Assembly: GCF_009834515.1 (NCBI RefSeq) | Contig: NZ_CP019426.1 | Coordinates: 6,465,501 to 6,529,500 of the forward strand | Source of the DNA: Pseudomonas sp. R84 | GTDB lineage: Bacteria; Pseudomonadota; Gammaproteobacteria; Pseudomonadales; Pseudomonadaceae | Length of the DNA stretch: 64,000 nucleotides | Direction: 5' to 3' | Shown here: piece by piece, positions 51,551-60,870 of the stretch | Layout of the letters: each line of letters opens with the position of its first letter | Position numbering within the stretch: position 1 is the stretch's first letter | The notes under the pieces: model-generated | Database searches by the model: none | Seen by the model: only the letters and a program-made list of their open reading frames with translations | What the model was told of the DNA's origin: nothing | Translations under genes and position numbers: made by a program

Positions 51551-52513
51551 ATGCGTAAGTCCTTGATGCGTATGACATTGCGTCAATTGCAGATCTTCAA
51601 CGAGGTGTGTGATTTACGCTCTTACAGCCGCGCAGCCGAGGAAATGTCTCTCACACAACCGGCTGTCAGCCTACAGATTCGTCAGCTCGAAGAGCTGATC
51701 GGGCAGCCACTATTCGATTATGTCGGCAAAAAACTCTACATGACCGAGGCTGCCGAAGCACTTCAGCGCGCCAGTCGGGACATTTTCGGGCGCCTGGAAA
51801 ACCTCGATATGCAGCTGTCGGACATGCAGGGTTCGCTGCAAGGTCAGCTGAAACTGGCGGTGGAGTCCAGCGCCAAGTATTTCGTGCCGCACCTGTTCGC
51901 CGCTTTCAAGCGTCAGCACCCGGAAGTGAATCTGCAACTGACCGTGGTCAACCGTGGCCAGGTGATTCGCAGGCTTTCGGATAACCGCGATGATCTGGTG
52001 ATCATGTCGATGGTGCCGCAGGACATGGGTCTAGAGTTTTTGCCGTTCCTCAACAATCCGATTGTTGCCGTGGCGCGCCCGGATCATCCGTTGGCGCACA
52101 TGGGCCCGCTGCGTTTGCAGGACCTGGAGCCTTACACGCTGCTGATCCGCGAACCGGGGTCGGGTACGCGACTGGCCTGCGAAGAATACTTCAAAGAGAA
52201 ACGCGTGCACTTCACCCAGACTCAGGAAGTGGCCTCGGCCGAAGCACAACGTGAATGTGTGCAGGCGGGTCTGGGCCTGGCGCTATTGACGCGCCACGCC
52301 CTGAACCTGGAGCTGGCGACCGGCGGCCTCGTCGAGTTGCCGGTCGATGAATTGCCGCTGTTCCGTAGCTGGTGTCTGGTGCAAGCGAAAGCCAAACGCT
52401 TGTCACCGGTGGCACACGCCTTCCTGGCGTTTATTCGCAGCGAGCGGGTGCAGATCAGCGCGCTGGTTGAGCGCTTCGACGGGAAGCTGCGGGTGCCGCC
52501 TGCCAGTGAGTGA
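51551..52513 (+). CDS. LysR-family regulator divergent from pycA-oadA
   Basis: 320 residues with a LysR winged helix (MTLRQLQIFNEVCDLRSYSR, then EEMSLTQPAVSLQIRQLEEL) and an effector domain (about 95-300). It resembles the CbbR/RbcR branch. Position divergent to the pyruvate carboxylase operon, as recalled for PA5437, suggests it controls that operon. The ATG at 51551 is the first; ATG 51566 or 51572 would remove five to seven residues and there is no strong RBS to decide. Its 3' end is overlapped by a small minus-strand frame. Confidence 0.9.
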   Translation: MRKSLMRMTLRQLQIFNEVCDLRSYSRAAEEMSLTQPAVSLQIRQLEELIGQPLFDYVGKKLYMTEAAEALQRASRDIFGRLENLDMQLSDMQGSLQGQLKLAVESSAKYFVPHLFAAFKRQHPEVNLQLTVVNRGQVIRRLSDNRDDLVIMSMVPQDMGLEFLPFLNNPIVAVARPDHPLAHMGPLRLQDLEPYTLLIREPGSGTRLACEEYFKEKRVHFTQTQEVASAEAQRECVQAGLGLALLTRHALNLELATGGLVELPVDELPLFRSWCLVQAKAKRLSPVAHAFLAFIRSERVQISALVERFDGKLRVPPASE

Positions 52514-52658
52514 TGTCGGGAAAGTCGCCGATTTCAGCTTGAAGCTGACGGAGTTCGAAGCGATGTTCGATGGCGCGGCGAAATTCCATGCGGCGCTGGT
52601 CTTCCTGCTGACGACGGGTTTTCGCGGCGCTGTTGCGTTCTTCGTAGGGCTGAGCCAT
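52455..52658 (-). CDS. small basic/charged hypothetical protein overlapping the LysR 3' end
   Basis: 67 residues, rich in Arg, Glu, Gln and Ala: MAQPYEERNSAAKTRRQQED, then RRMEFRRAIEHRFELRQLQA and EIGDFPDITHW. It looks like a single long amphipathic helix with a C-terminal tail. GGGAG lies seven bases before the ATG, and the coding strand reads well for the first 50 residues. The last 59 bp overlap the convergent LysR gene, so the C-terminus is constrained by it. No function recognised. Confidence 0.55.
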   Translation of the reverse strand: MAQPYEERNSAAKTRRQQEDQRRMEFRRAIEHRFELRQLQAEIGDFPDITHWQAAPAASRRSAQPAR

Positions 52659-52739
52659 TTCGAGTCTCCCAAGGCGATGACGGGAGTTTCACGATAGGTG
52701 TGGGGGATGACGGTTTGATGAAAGTAACCGTCGTAAAGC

Positions 52740-52812
52740 AAAAGATCGCAGCCTTCGGCAGCTACAGGGATCGCATTCCAAATGTAGGAGCTACCGAAGG
52801 CTGCGATCTTTT
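52740..52812. repeat. REPIN-type inverted repeat (GTAGGAGCTACCGAAGG variant)
   Basis: AAAAGATCGCAGCCTTCGGC and a near-complement around a 20-bp core. The left arm is missing two bases relative to the right (GGCAGCTACA against TGTAGGAGCTACC), so the copy is decaying. Confidence 0.8.
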
Positions 52813-52816
52813 GCTC

Positions 52817-53683
52817 TTAATCATCCAGCGCTTTGGCGGCTTTCGGCGACAAACGCAGGCTGCGCAGACTGCGCTTCACGCTCTTGAGATGATTAACCAG
52901 ACTCGGCCCGCGCGCCATCGCCACGCCCATCGCCAACACATCAATCACCACCAGATGCGCAATGCGCGAGGTCAGCGGCGTATAGATCTCAGTGTCTTCA
53001 TGCACATCGATCGCCAGATTCACGGTCGACAACTCGGCCAACGGCGTCTGACTCGGGCACAAAGTAATCAGCGAAGCCCCACTCTCACGCACCAGATTGG
53101 CGGTGATCAGCAAATCCTTGGAGCGCCCGGACTGGGAAATACAAATCGCCACATCGGTCGGTTTCAACGTCACCGCCGACATCGCCTGCATGTGCGGATC
53201 GGAGTACGCCGCTGCAGTCAGCAGCAAACGGAAGAACTTGTGCTGCGCATCCGCTGCCACTGCACCCGAGGCCCCGAAGCCGTAGAACTCAACACGCTGC
53301 GCCTGCGACATCAACGTCACCGCACGCTGCAACTCGATCGGATCGAGCTTCTCGCGAACCTCCATCAAGGTGTGCAACGTGGTGTCGAAAATCTTCAGGC
53401 TGTAGTCGGCGACCGAGTCGTCTTCATGGATCGCAAACTGGCCGAAGCTGGCACCGGCCGCGAGGCTTTGCGCTAACTTCAGTTTGAGATCCTGAAAACC
53501 GGAGCAACCAATGGCGCGACAGAAGCGCACGATGGTCGGCTCGCTGATGCCGACGCTGTGGGCCAGGTCGGCCATGGAACTGTGCATCACCGCCGCAGGG
53601 TCAAGCAGCACGTGGTCGGCGACCTTGAGCTCCGACTTGCGTAACAGGTGACGTGATTGGGCGATGTGTTGCAGCAGATTCAA
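52817..53683 (-). CDS. RpiR-family (HexR-like) regulator with SIS domain
   Basis: 288 residues: an RpiR-type helix-turn-helix at the N-terminus (HSVGISEPTIVRFCRAIGCS, then GFQDLKLKLAQSLA) and a sugar-isomerase (SIS) domain (about 125-255; VEFYGFGASGAVAADAQHKF and ICISQSGRSKDLLITANL). It is related to HexR, which senses KDPG and controls glucose catabolism, but differs enough in the SIS part to be a paralog. The neighbours give no substrate clue. Probably corresponds to PA5438. Confidence 0.88.
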   Translation of the reverse strand: MNLLQHIAQSRHLLRKSELKVADHVLLDPAAVMHSSMADLAHSVGISEPTIVRFCRAIGCSGFQDLKLKLAQSLAAGASFGQFAIHEDDSVADYSLKIFDTTLHTLMEVREKLDPIELQRAVTLMSQAQRVEFYGFGASGAVAADAQHKFFRLLLTAAAYSDPHMQAMSAVTLKPTDVAICISQSGRSKDLLITANLVRESGASLITLCPSQTPLAELSTVNLAIDVHEDTEIYTPLTSRIAHLVVIDVLAMGVAMARGPSLVNHLKSVKRSLRSLRLSPKAAKALDD

Positions 53684-53810
53684 GGGGCTGGACTCTTCTT
53701 ATGGGCAAGGATGTAGCACGCTTGTAGTTATACTACATGAATTGGCTTTTTGCCTGCTCAATGCGTAACTCGATGTCCCCATATCAGGCGCGATGAGGTG
53801 CATGTAGCCC

Positions 53811-56690
53811 TTAAAACGGTTTTTCCTGTTCACGCAAAAGCCCGGCCAGACTGTCAGCCTCCACAGGCCGGCTGATCAGATAGCCCTGCACTTCATCGCA
53901 ACGCTCGGCGCGTAAAAACTCCAGCTGATCCTGTCGCTCGACGCCTTCAGCCACTACTTTCAGCGACAGTCCGTGAGCCATGGCAATGATCGCCCGAGTG
54001 ATCGCCGCATCTTCACTGCCCTCACCCAATCCGCGAATGAATGCCTGATCGATCTTCACGTAATCCACCGGAATACGCTTGAGATAACTCAGCGATGAAT
54101 AGCCGGTGCCGAAGTCATCGATCGCCAGTTTCACCCCCAGATCACGCAGTTGCTGGAACGTCGCGATGATGTGTTCGACGCTATCGAGCAGCTGGCTTTC
54201 GGTCAGCTCCAGCTCCAGGTAGTGCGGCGCCAAACCGGTTTCCTCCAGCACCTGCCGCACCAGACTGACCAGCTTGCCCTGACGCAATTGATGCACCGAC
54301 AGGTTGACCGAAACGCGGATCGGCTCCAGCCCCTGACGCTGCCACTCGCAGGCCTGCCAACAGGCCTGACGCAGGACGAATTCGCCGATCGGCCCGATCA
54401 GACCGGTTTCCTCGGCGAGCCCGATGAAATCCCCCGGCGGCACTCGACCCATGATCGGATGATCCCAGCGCACCAGCGCCTCCGCCGCATTCAGCCGTCC
54501 GGTCTGCAGACACAGCTTCGGTTGATAGAACACCTTCAGCTGCTTTTCCTCAATGGCTTTGCGCAACTGATTTTCCAGCTGCAAGCGCTCAAGGGTGCTG
54601 GCCTGCAAGCTATCGGTGTAGAACTGGAAGTTGTTCCCGCCCAGATGCTTGGCGTGTTGCATGGCCATGTTCGACTGGCTGACCAGCGCAGAAATCTCCC
54701 GGGCATTGTCCGGCAGCATGCTGATGCCCATCGAGGCGCTGACAACCAATTCATGCCCTTCCACGGTCAGCGGCAAACGCAGCTTGGACGACAATCGCGT
54801 GGCAACCCGGGCCAGACTCGACAGGTTACCGTAGGCATCGAACAGCACCGCAAATTCATCACCGGACAATCGCGCGATGGTGTCGGCTTCCGGCAAGGCG
54901 TTGACCAGCCGGCGCGCCATTTTCTGCAGCAACTGGTCGGCAATCTCATGGCCCAAGCTGTCGTTGAGCAATTTGAAGCGATCCAGATTGATGTGCAGTA
55001 AGGCCAGACTGCGTCGACCCTGACGCGAACGCTGATGCGCTTCATGCAAGCGCTCGCGGAACAGCGAGCGGTTGGCCAGACCGGTCAGTTCGTCGTAATG
55101 AGTCAGATAACGCATGCGCTCTTCGGATTCACGCCGCGCCGACAAATCGGCGAAGAAGCCCACGATATGACTGACATTTCCCCGACTATCGCGCACCGCA
55201 TTCAGTTGCAGCCACTGCGGGTACAACTCGCCGTTCTTGCGCGTCTCCACCAGTTCGCCCTGCCAACTACCATGCTGCTCCAGTGCATGACGGATCGCCA
55301 CGTAATGACGACGGGCGTCGCGGCTGCATGGCAGCTCGACGACGTTGCGCCCAAGCATGTCCTCGATGTCGTAACCGGTGACCCGGCTGAACGCCTGGTT
55401 GATTGCGATCAGCGCGTAGTTCGGGTCGAGAATCACGATGCCTTCACTGGCCGCTTCGAACACCGTCGCCGCCAGTCGCTGTTGTTCTTCGAGACTTTTG
55501 CTGGCGCTGATGTCGCGCCGGGTGCCGACCATGCGGATCACCCGCCCGCTGTCGCTGCGTTCTACCGCGCGGCCACGGTCTTCGATCCAGACCCAATGGC
55601 CATCGCTGTGACGCACGCGGTATTCGATCTGATAGTCCTCGGTGCGCCCCTTCAAATGCTCGATCAACGCGTATTTCAGCGTCGGCACATCGTCGGGATG
55701 CAGGCGTGGTTTGAGGTCGCGCAAAAGCGCCGTGACGTATTCCGGAGCGAGGCCGAACAGCTCCTGAATCTGCGTGTGGTGAACCTCGTCGGTTTGCAGG
55801 TTCCAGTCCCACAGACCCAACTCACTGGCTTTCAACGCCAGCGCCAGCCGCGCCTCACTTTTGCTCAGGGCCTGATTGGCTGCATCCAGCTCAAGGCTGC
55901 GCTGGGCAACGCGGTCTTCGAGTTCGACCTGAGCTTCACGCAATTTGCCCTCGGCACAGCGACGCTGGTCGATTTCCCTGGCCAGTTCCTGATTGAGCTG
56001 CTCGCTGCGCATTTGCGTCTGTTGCAGGTGTTCGATCAAGTGCTGATTCTGAAAGCGCCGCAGCAAACCGCGATCAATCAGCCGATTGACCTGCCAAGCC
56101 ACCACGCTCAGGGAGCCGAGCAGGATCAACCCGAGCCAGCCCCAACCGCGCGCCTGTTCGTCGCCGCCCCAGAAAAGGTAGCCAATCGCTGGCAGCAGAC
56201 ACGGCAAGGTAAAGGAGAGAAACGCCGGCAGGCTCACCGCGTAGGCGACACTGGCCGACAGGGTTGCGGCGCCAATCAGGCCGAACACCCAGGCTTGTTG
56301 CATGAAGTTGTCGGCGGGCACCAGGGCGATGCCGGCGCCGGCCAGCGTCAACCCGGTCATGGTCGAGCCCAGCAGAAACATCCGCCGCCAGATCGGTTGC
56401 GCCTGACGATCAGGGATTGCCGAGTCGAACGCTGCGACCTGAATCACCCGCAACGCCACCAGCGACAGCAGCGACAGCAGCCACACCAGCCAGACGCTGA
56501 CCACGAAGTAGCGCTGCGGGCTCCAGAGCAAACCGGCGCAGACCAGACCATTGATCAACATGAACAGCGTGGGCAACAACGAGCCCTGATACAGAAGACG
56601 CGTGCGCTCCACCGCCATTTCGACGGCATAGTGCTTGCGGATAACCCGGGGTTCCACGGAGGGGCCCGACAGTTCGGAGCTGAGGGTCAT
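53811..56690 (-). CDS. PAS-PAS-GGDEF-EAL membrane protein (c-di-GMP turnover)
   Basis: 959 residues. Five or six membrane helices (about residues 40-200) and a coiled-coil linker precede two PAS/PAC modules (about 290-540), a GGDEF domain (about 540-700) and an EAL domain (about 715-955). The GGDEF motif reads LSGDEF, a substitution found in active enzymes too. The EAL domain is intact: EALVRW, LELTES, AIDDFGTGYSS, VKID, VVAEGVE and DEVQGYLI. It therefore should hydrolyse c-di-GMP and may also make it. The Met at 56690 is taken as the start; another lies 60 bp upstream. Divergent from uvrD. Confidence 0.9.
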   Translation of the reverse strand: MTLSSELSGPSVEPRVIRKHYAVEMAVERTRLLYQGSLLPTLFMLINGLVCAGLLWSPQRYFVVSVWLVWLLSLLSLVALRVIQVAAFDSAIPDRQAQPIWRRMFLLGSTMTGLTLAGAGIALVPADNFMQQAWVFGLIGAATLSASVAYAVSLPAFLSFTLPCLLPAIGYLFWGGDEQARGWGWLGLILLGSLSVVAWQVNRLIDRGLLRRFQNQHLIEHLQQTQMRSEQLNQELAREIDQRRCAEGKLREAQVELEDRVAQRSLELDAANQALSKSEARLALALKASELGLWDWNLQTDEVHHTQIQELFGLAPEYVTALLRDLKPRLHPDDVPTLKYALIEHLKGRTEDYQIEYRVRHSDGHWVWIEDRGRAVERSDSGRVIRMVGTRRDISASKSLEEQQRLAATVFEAASEGIVILDPNYALIAINQAFSRVTGYDIEDMLGRNVVELPCSRDARRHYVAIRHALEQHGSWQGELVETRKNGELYPQWLQLNAVRDSRGNVSHIVGFFADLSARRESEERMRYLTHYDELTGLANRSLFRERLHEAHQRSRQGRRSLALLHINLDRFKLLNDSLGHEIADQLLQKMARRLVNALPEADTIARLSGDEFAVLFDAYGNLSSLARVATRLSSKLRLPLTVEGHELVVSASMGISMLPDNAREISALVSQSNMAMQHAKHLGGNNFQFYTDSLQASTLERLQLENQLRKAIEEKQLKVFYQPKLCLQTGRLNAAEALVRWDHPIMGRVPPGDFIGLAEETGLIGPIGEFVLRQACWQACEWQRQGLEPIRVSVNLSVHQLRQGKLVSLVRQVLEETGLAPHYLELELTESQLLDSVEHIIATFQQLRDLGVKLAIDDFGTGYSSLSYLKRIPVDYVKIDQAFIRGLGEGSEDAAITRAIIAMAHGLSLKVVAEGVERQDQLEFLRAERCDEVQGYLISRPVEADSLAGLLREQEKPF

Positions 56691-56947
56691 GGGCAACGTT
56701 CTTGTTCTTATAAGGAGGGCGTGCGCCCGAAACGTGGACGGAGCATACACAAGCCGATCCCGTTGCCAAACTGCTCCAGATCATAATTTCAGCGAAACTT
56801 TTCCGTCCTTTGCCACCCGCGAAACCCTTCGAGCGCGGCGGGCCGATGCCTGTAGCCAGTGACCGACCGGTCGTCATCGACAGGAGTTTCATCGGCTAAT
56901 GCAAAGCTCGGTTTGCCCGGGCCTGCGGCGCACCCTAGAATGCCCCG

Positions 56948-59131
56948 ATGCGCGATGATCTCTCCCTTCTGCTGAACTCCCTCAACGATGCCCAACGCCA
57001 GGCCGTAGCAGCCCCCGTTGGCCGTCAGTTGGTCCTGGCCGGTGCTGGCTCCGGTAAAACCCGAGTGCTGGTGCACCGTATCGCCTGGTTGATCCAGGTC
57101 GAAAACGCCTCGCCCCACTCCATCCTGTCGGTGACCTTCACCAACAAGGCCGCTGCGGAGATGCGTCATCGCATCGAGCAGTTGCTGGGTATCAACCCGG
57201 CCGGCATGTGGGTCGGCACCTTCCACGGCCTGGCGCACCGCTTGCTGCGGGCGCACTGGCAGGAAGCCGGACTGAGCCAGACTTTCCAGATTCTCGACAG
57301 CGACGACCAGCAACGGCTGGTCAAGCGGGTGATCCGCGAGCTCGGTCTCGACGAGCAGCGCTGGCCAGCCCGTCAGGCGCAGTGGTTCATCAACGGTCAG
57401 AAAGACGAAGGTCTGCGTCCACAACACATTCAGGCCAGCGGTGATTTGTATCTGGCGACCATGCGCGGCATCTACGAAGCCTATGAGGCGGCGTGCCAGC
57501 GTGCCGGCGTCATCGATTTCTCCGAATTGCTCTTGCGTGCCCTCGACTTGTGGCGCGATCACCCGGGCCTGCTGGCGCATTACCAGAAGCGCTTCCGCCA
57601 TATTTTGGTGGACGAGTTCCAGGACACCAACGCCGTGCAGTACGCTTGGTTGCGCCTGCTCGGCAAGGGTGGCGACAGCCTGATGGTGGTCGGCGACGAC
57701 GACCAGTCGATTTACGGCTGGCGTGGCGCGAAGATCGAGAACATTCATCAATATTCTTCCGACTTCCCGGACTCGGTAACCATTCGCCTGGAGCAGAACT
57801 ACCGCTCCACCGCCGGCATCCTCAAGGCCGCCAACGCCCTGATCGCCAACAACACCGGGCGTCTGGGCAAAGAGCTATGGACCGACGGCGGTGATGGCGA
57901 AGCGATCAATCTGTACGCCGCGTTCAACGAACACGACGAAGCACGCTACGTTGTCGAAACCATCGAAAGCGCGCTGAAAACCGGCTTGGCCCGTAGCGAT
58001 ATCGCGATACTCTATCGCTCCAACGCCCAATCGCGCGTTTTGGAAGAAGCTCTGCTGCGCGAGCGCATTCCGTACCGTATCTACGGTGGTCAGCGCTTCT
58101 TCGAGCGTGCGGAAATCAAGAACGCCATGGCCTACCTGCGTTTGCTCGAAGGTCGCGGCAACGATGCGGCGCTGGAACGGGTGATCAACGTGCCGGCCCG
58201 TGGCATCGGCGAAAAAACCGTCGAAGCGATCCGCGATCACGCGCGCCACAGCGATGTGTCGATGTGGGAAGCGATGCGCCAACTGGTCGCCAACAAAGGC
58301 CTGACCGGTCGCGCTGCCGGTGCGCTGGGTGCGTTTATCGAACTGATCGAAAACCTCGCCGCCAAGTGCATGGAAATGCCGCTGCACTTGATGACACAGA
58401 CCGTCATTGAGCAATCGGGGCTGATCGCTTATCACGAAGCGGAAAAAGGCGAGAAAGGCCAGGCACGGGTAGAAAACCTTGAGGAACTGGTCAGCGCCGC
58501 GCGCAACTTCGAGAACACCGAAGAAGACGAAGAGCTGACGCCACTGGCGGCATTCCTCGGCCACGCTTCTCTGGAGGCCGGCGACACCCAGGCCGACGAA
58601 CACGAAGACAGCATTCAGCTGATGACCCTGCACAGCGCCAAAGGCCTGGAATTCCCTTACGTGTTCCTCGTGGGCATGGAAGAAGGCCTGTTCCCGCACA
58701 AGATGAGCCTGGAAGAACCGGGACGTCTTGAGGAAGAGCGGCGTCTGGCCTATGTCGGTATCACCCGGGCGATGCAGAATCTGGTGATGACCTATGCTGA
58801 AACCCGACGCCTGTACGGCAGCGAGACCTACAACAAGGTCTCGCGTTTCGTACGTGAAGTGCCGAAAGGTCTGATCCAGGAAGTGCGTCTGTCGAACAGC
58901 GTTAGCCGACCATTTGGCGGCAACCAGTCGATGAGCGGCAGCAACCTGTTCAGCGGCAGCGAAATTCCGGAAACGGGTTTCAGCCTCGGTCAGGCGGTAC
59001 GCCATTCGATCTTTGGTGACGGCGTGATCCTCAACTTCGAGGGCGCCGGCGCGCAGGCGCGGGTGCAGGTGAACTTCAGCGAAGGCAGCAAGTGGCTGAT
59101 GCTCGGTTACGCCAAGCTGGAAGCGATCTGA
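56948..59131 (+). CDS. uvrD: DNA helicase II (UvrD)
   Basis: 727-residue superfamily 1A 3'-5' helicase used in nucleotide excision and mismatch repair. All motifs are seen: GAGSGKT (Walker A), LSVTFTNKAAAEM, GTFHGLAHRLLR, ILVDEFQDTN (Walker B), VGDDDQSIYGWRGA, LEQNYRST, LHSAKGLEFPYVFLVG and YVGITRAM. The C-terminal Tudor-like tail ends the protein. I looked for a LexA box in the 250 bp upstream and found none of the CTGT-N8-ACAG form; a perfect palindrome CGACCGGTCG lies at 56864-56873. Confidence 0.96.
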   Translation: MRDDLSLLLNSLNDAQRQAVAAPVGRQLVLAGAGSGKTRVLVHRIAWLIQVENASPHSILSVTFTNKAAAEMRHRIEQLLGINPAGMWVGTFHGLAHRLLRAHWQEAGLSQTFQILDSDDQQRLVKRVIRELGLDEQRWPARQAQWFINGQKDEGLRPQHIQASGDLYLATMRGIYEAYEAACQRAGVIDFSELLLRALDLWRDHPGLLAHYQKRFRHILVDEFQDTNAVQYAWLRLLGKGGDSLMVVGDDDQSIYGWRGAKIENIHQYSSDFPDSVTIRLEQNYRSTAGILKAANALIANNTGRLGKELWTDGGDGEAINLYAAFNEHDEARYVVETIESALKTGLARSDIAILYRSNAQSRVLEEALLRERIPYRIYGGQRFFERAEIKNAMAYLRLLEGRGNDAALERVINVPARGIGEKTVEAIRDHARHSDVSMWEAMRQLVANKGLTGRAAGALGAFIELIENLAAKCMEMPLHLMTQTVIEQSGLIAYHEAEKGEKGQARVENLEELVSAARNFENTEEDEELTPLAAFLGHASLEAGDTQADEHEDSIQLMTLHSAKGLEFPYVFLVGMEEGLFPHKMSLEEPGRLEEERRLAYVGITRAMQNLVMTYAETRRLYGSETYNKVSRFVREVPKGLIQEVRLSNSVSRPFGGNQSMSGSNLFSGSEIPETGFSLGQAVRHSIFGDGVILNFEGAGAQARVQVNFSEGSKWLMLGYAKLEAI

Positions 59132-59150
59132 CACCAGTTCTGCTGTTTTT

Positions 59151-59237
59151 GTGGGAGCGAGCCTGCTCGCGAATGAAATCGCTGCGGTTGATCTGATAGA
59201 CCGCGGTGCGGCTTTCGCGAGCAGGCTTGCTCCCACA
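59151..59237. repeat. REPIN-type inverted repeat (GTGGGAGCGAGC family)
   Basis: GTGGGAGCGAGCCTGCTCGC and a complement with one change (GCTTGC for GCTCGC) around about 45 bp, 20 bp after the uvrD stop. Confidence 0.85.
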
Positions 59238-59428
59238 GGGTTCGATGTTCTGAGGCGAAATCCCGCTGAACCAATCTCCTTTTCCTACAGCCAAAAGTAC
59301 ACGTTCTTATTGCCTCGCGAAGCTGAACGCGACCTGTCAGGCAAAAGCCCGAAACACTCTCTCGCTAGCCAGTAACACTTCAGCTGTGCAACATGGCGCG
59401 CGTGTCTCCACAAACGGGAATACCCTTT

Positions 59429-60304
59429 ATGAAACGTTTTCTTAGCATCGCCATGGCGTTGTGCATCGGCCTGACGATGAGCCTCGACGCCAACGCCAAG
59501 CGCTTTGGTGGTGGCAAAAGCGCCGGCGCTGCGCCGACGCACCAGACCAGCCAGATGGCTCCTTCTTCTCCAGGTGTCGGCGGCGCGGCTGCGACCGCAG
59601 GTGCTGCAGGTGCCGCTGGCGCTGCCGCCAAGGCCGGCGGTGCTTCGAAATGGCTCGGCCCTCTGGCCGGTATCGCCGCCGGTGGCCTGCTGGCGTCCAT
59701 GTTCATGGGCGGCGGCTTCCAGGGCATGCAGATCTTCGACATCCTGATCATGGCCGTGATCGCGTTCGTGATCTTCCGCTTCATCGCCGCGCGTCGACGC
59801 AAGCAGCAGGAGCAGTTCGCTCCGGCCGGCGCACCGATGCAGCGTGAAGCGTTCGAGCAGAAACCTGCCGCCATGGGTTCGATCTTCGGTGGTTCGGCTG
59901 CACCTGCTGCCGCCCGTCCGGTGATCAACGCGCCGGCCTGGTTCAACGAGCAGAACTTCCTTGAAGCTGCACGCAGCCACTTCCAGTCGCTGCAGCAGCA
60001 CTGGGATGCCAACGAAATGGACAAGATCGCCGAGTTCGTGACCCCGCAAATGCTCGAGTTCCTCAAGCGTGAGCGTGCAGATCTGGGCGACGCGTTCCAG
60101 TCGACCTACATCGACAACCTCCAGGTACAACTGGATGGCGTCGATGACCGTGCCGACAAGACCATCGCCACCCTGACCTTCAGCGGTGTGTCGAAGACCT
60201 CGCGCTTCGACCAGGGCGAAGTGTTCAGCGAAAGCTGGAACATGGAGCGTCCGCAGGGCGACAACCAGCCTTGGCTGGTGGCCGGTATCCGCCAGAACGG
60301 CTGA
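59429..60304 (+). CDS. TIM44-like domain protein
   Basis: 291 residues. A signal peptide or N-terminal membrane anchor (MKRFLSIAMALCIGLTMSLD, then ANAKRFGG) is followed by an Ala/Gly-rich low-complexity stretch (about 40-75), a transmembrane segment (IFDILIMAVIAFVIFRFIAA) and a C-terminal Tim44/MRPL45-like domain (about 160-290; NFLEAARSHFQSLQQHWDAN and MLEFLKRERADLG). Bacterial members are of unknown role. The ATG at 59429 starts the signal sequence; the in-frame codon at 59393 adds 12 residues without an RBS. Confidence 0.87.
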   Translation: MKRFLSIAMALCIGLTMSLDANAKRFGGGKSAGAAPTHQTSQMAPSSPGVGGAAATAGAAGAAGAAAKAGGASKWLGPLAGIAAGGLLASMFMGGGFQGMQIFDILIMAVIAFVIFRFIAARRRKQQEQFAPAGAPMQREAFEQKPAAMGSIFGGSAAPAAARPVINAPAWFNEQNFLEAARSHFQSLQQHWDANEMDKIAEFVTPQMLEFLKRERADLGDAFQSTYIDNLQVQLDGVDDRADKTIATLTFSGVSKTSRFDQGEVFSESWNMERPQGDNQPWLVAGIRQNG

Positions 60305-60334
60305 TCCCCTCCAGGCGTCACCTGCCGTAATAAA

Positions 60335-60358
60335 AACCCCAGCCTCGGCTGGGGTTTT
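60335..60358 (+). terminator. intrinsic terminator of the TIM44-like gene
   Basis: AACCCCAGCC / GGCTGGGGTT with a TC turn and T-rich end (TTTTCT), 30 bp after the stop. Confidence 0.88.
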
Positions 60359-60441
60359 CTATTTCGCGGTTGCATCTATAGCGAGCTACTGTATAAACCG
60401 GCCCATATAAACCGCGCCATTCAAGCAAGAGGATCCCGGAC

Positions 60442-60849
60442 GTGGAAGAAATCATCGAACAACTGCGTGAAGCCAACGAACCCGTGCCGGTTCCTTTGGA
60501 GTTACCTGACGAAGATCTGCTGGTCGAAATCGAAGAACAGCTGTTCATCGACATTCCGTTTGTCTTCAGAGAGTTTTTGCTGACCGTCAGCGATGTGGTG
60601 TACGGCAGCCTTGAGCCGGTGACCGTCACCGACCCACAATCCCACACCTACTTGCCGGATGTGGCGGCCAACGCCTGGGATGCCGGGGTTGATCGCAGCC
60701 TGATTCCAATCTGTCAGGACGGCGACGACTACTACTGTGTCGAAGAGGACGGCACGGTAGTGTTGTGGCAGGCCGAAGAAGAGTTGATTGCCGAGGAAAC
60801 CTGGGAATCGGTGTGGCACTGGGCGCGGGACGTCTGGCTGGAAAGCTGA
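60442..60849 (+). CDS. SMI1/KNR4 (SUKH)-family protein
   Basis: 135 residues, acidic, with the SMI1/KNR4 pattern: LPDEDLLVEIEEQLFIDIPF (helical start), FREFLLTVSDVVYGSLEPV, IPICQDGDDYYCVEEDGTVV and a final Trp-rich helix (WESVWHWARDVW). SUKH proteins include many immunity proteins of contact-dependent toxins, but also housekeeping ones. No polymorphic toxin gene is adjacent, so immunity is not supported here. The start is a GTG at 60442 with AGAGGATCC upstream. Confidence 0.85.
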   Translation: MEEIIEQLREANEPVPVPLELPDEDLLVEIEEQLFIDIPFVFREFLLTVSDVVYGSLEPVTVTDPQSHTYLPDVAANAWDAGVDRSLIPICQDGDDYYCVEEDGTVVLWQAEEELIAEETWESVWHWARDVWLES

Positions 60850-60870
60850 TCGGCCAGCCGCCCCGGCAGG

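Noticed and set aside
54540..55130. Degenerate GGDEF domain because the motif reads SGDEF
   Set aside because: SGDEF is found in active diguanylate cyclases, so loss of activity cannot be claimed.
56691..56947. LexA box for uvrD
   Set aside because: No CTGT-N8-ACAG match in the gap; only a short CGACCGGTCG palindrome was seen.
60442..60849. SUKH protein as an immunity gene of a polymorphic toxin
   Set aside because: Neighbours are a TIM44-like gene and an antiporter; there is no toxin gene nearby.
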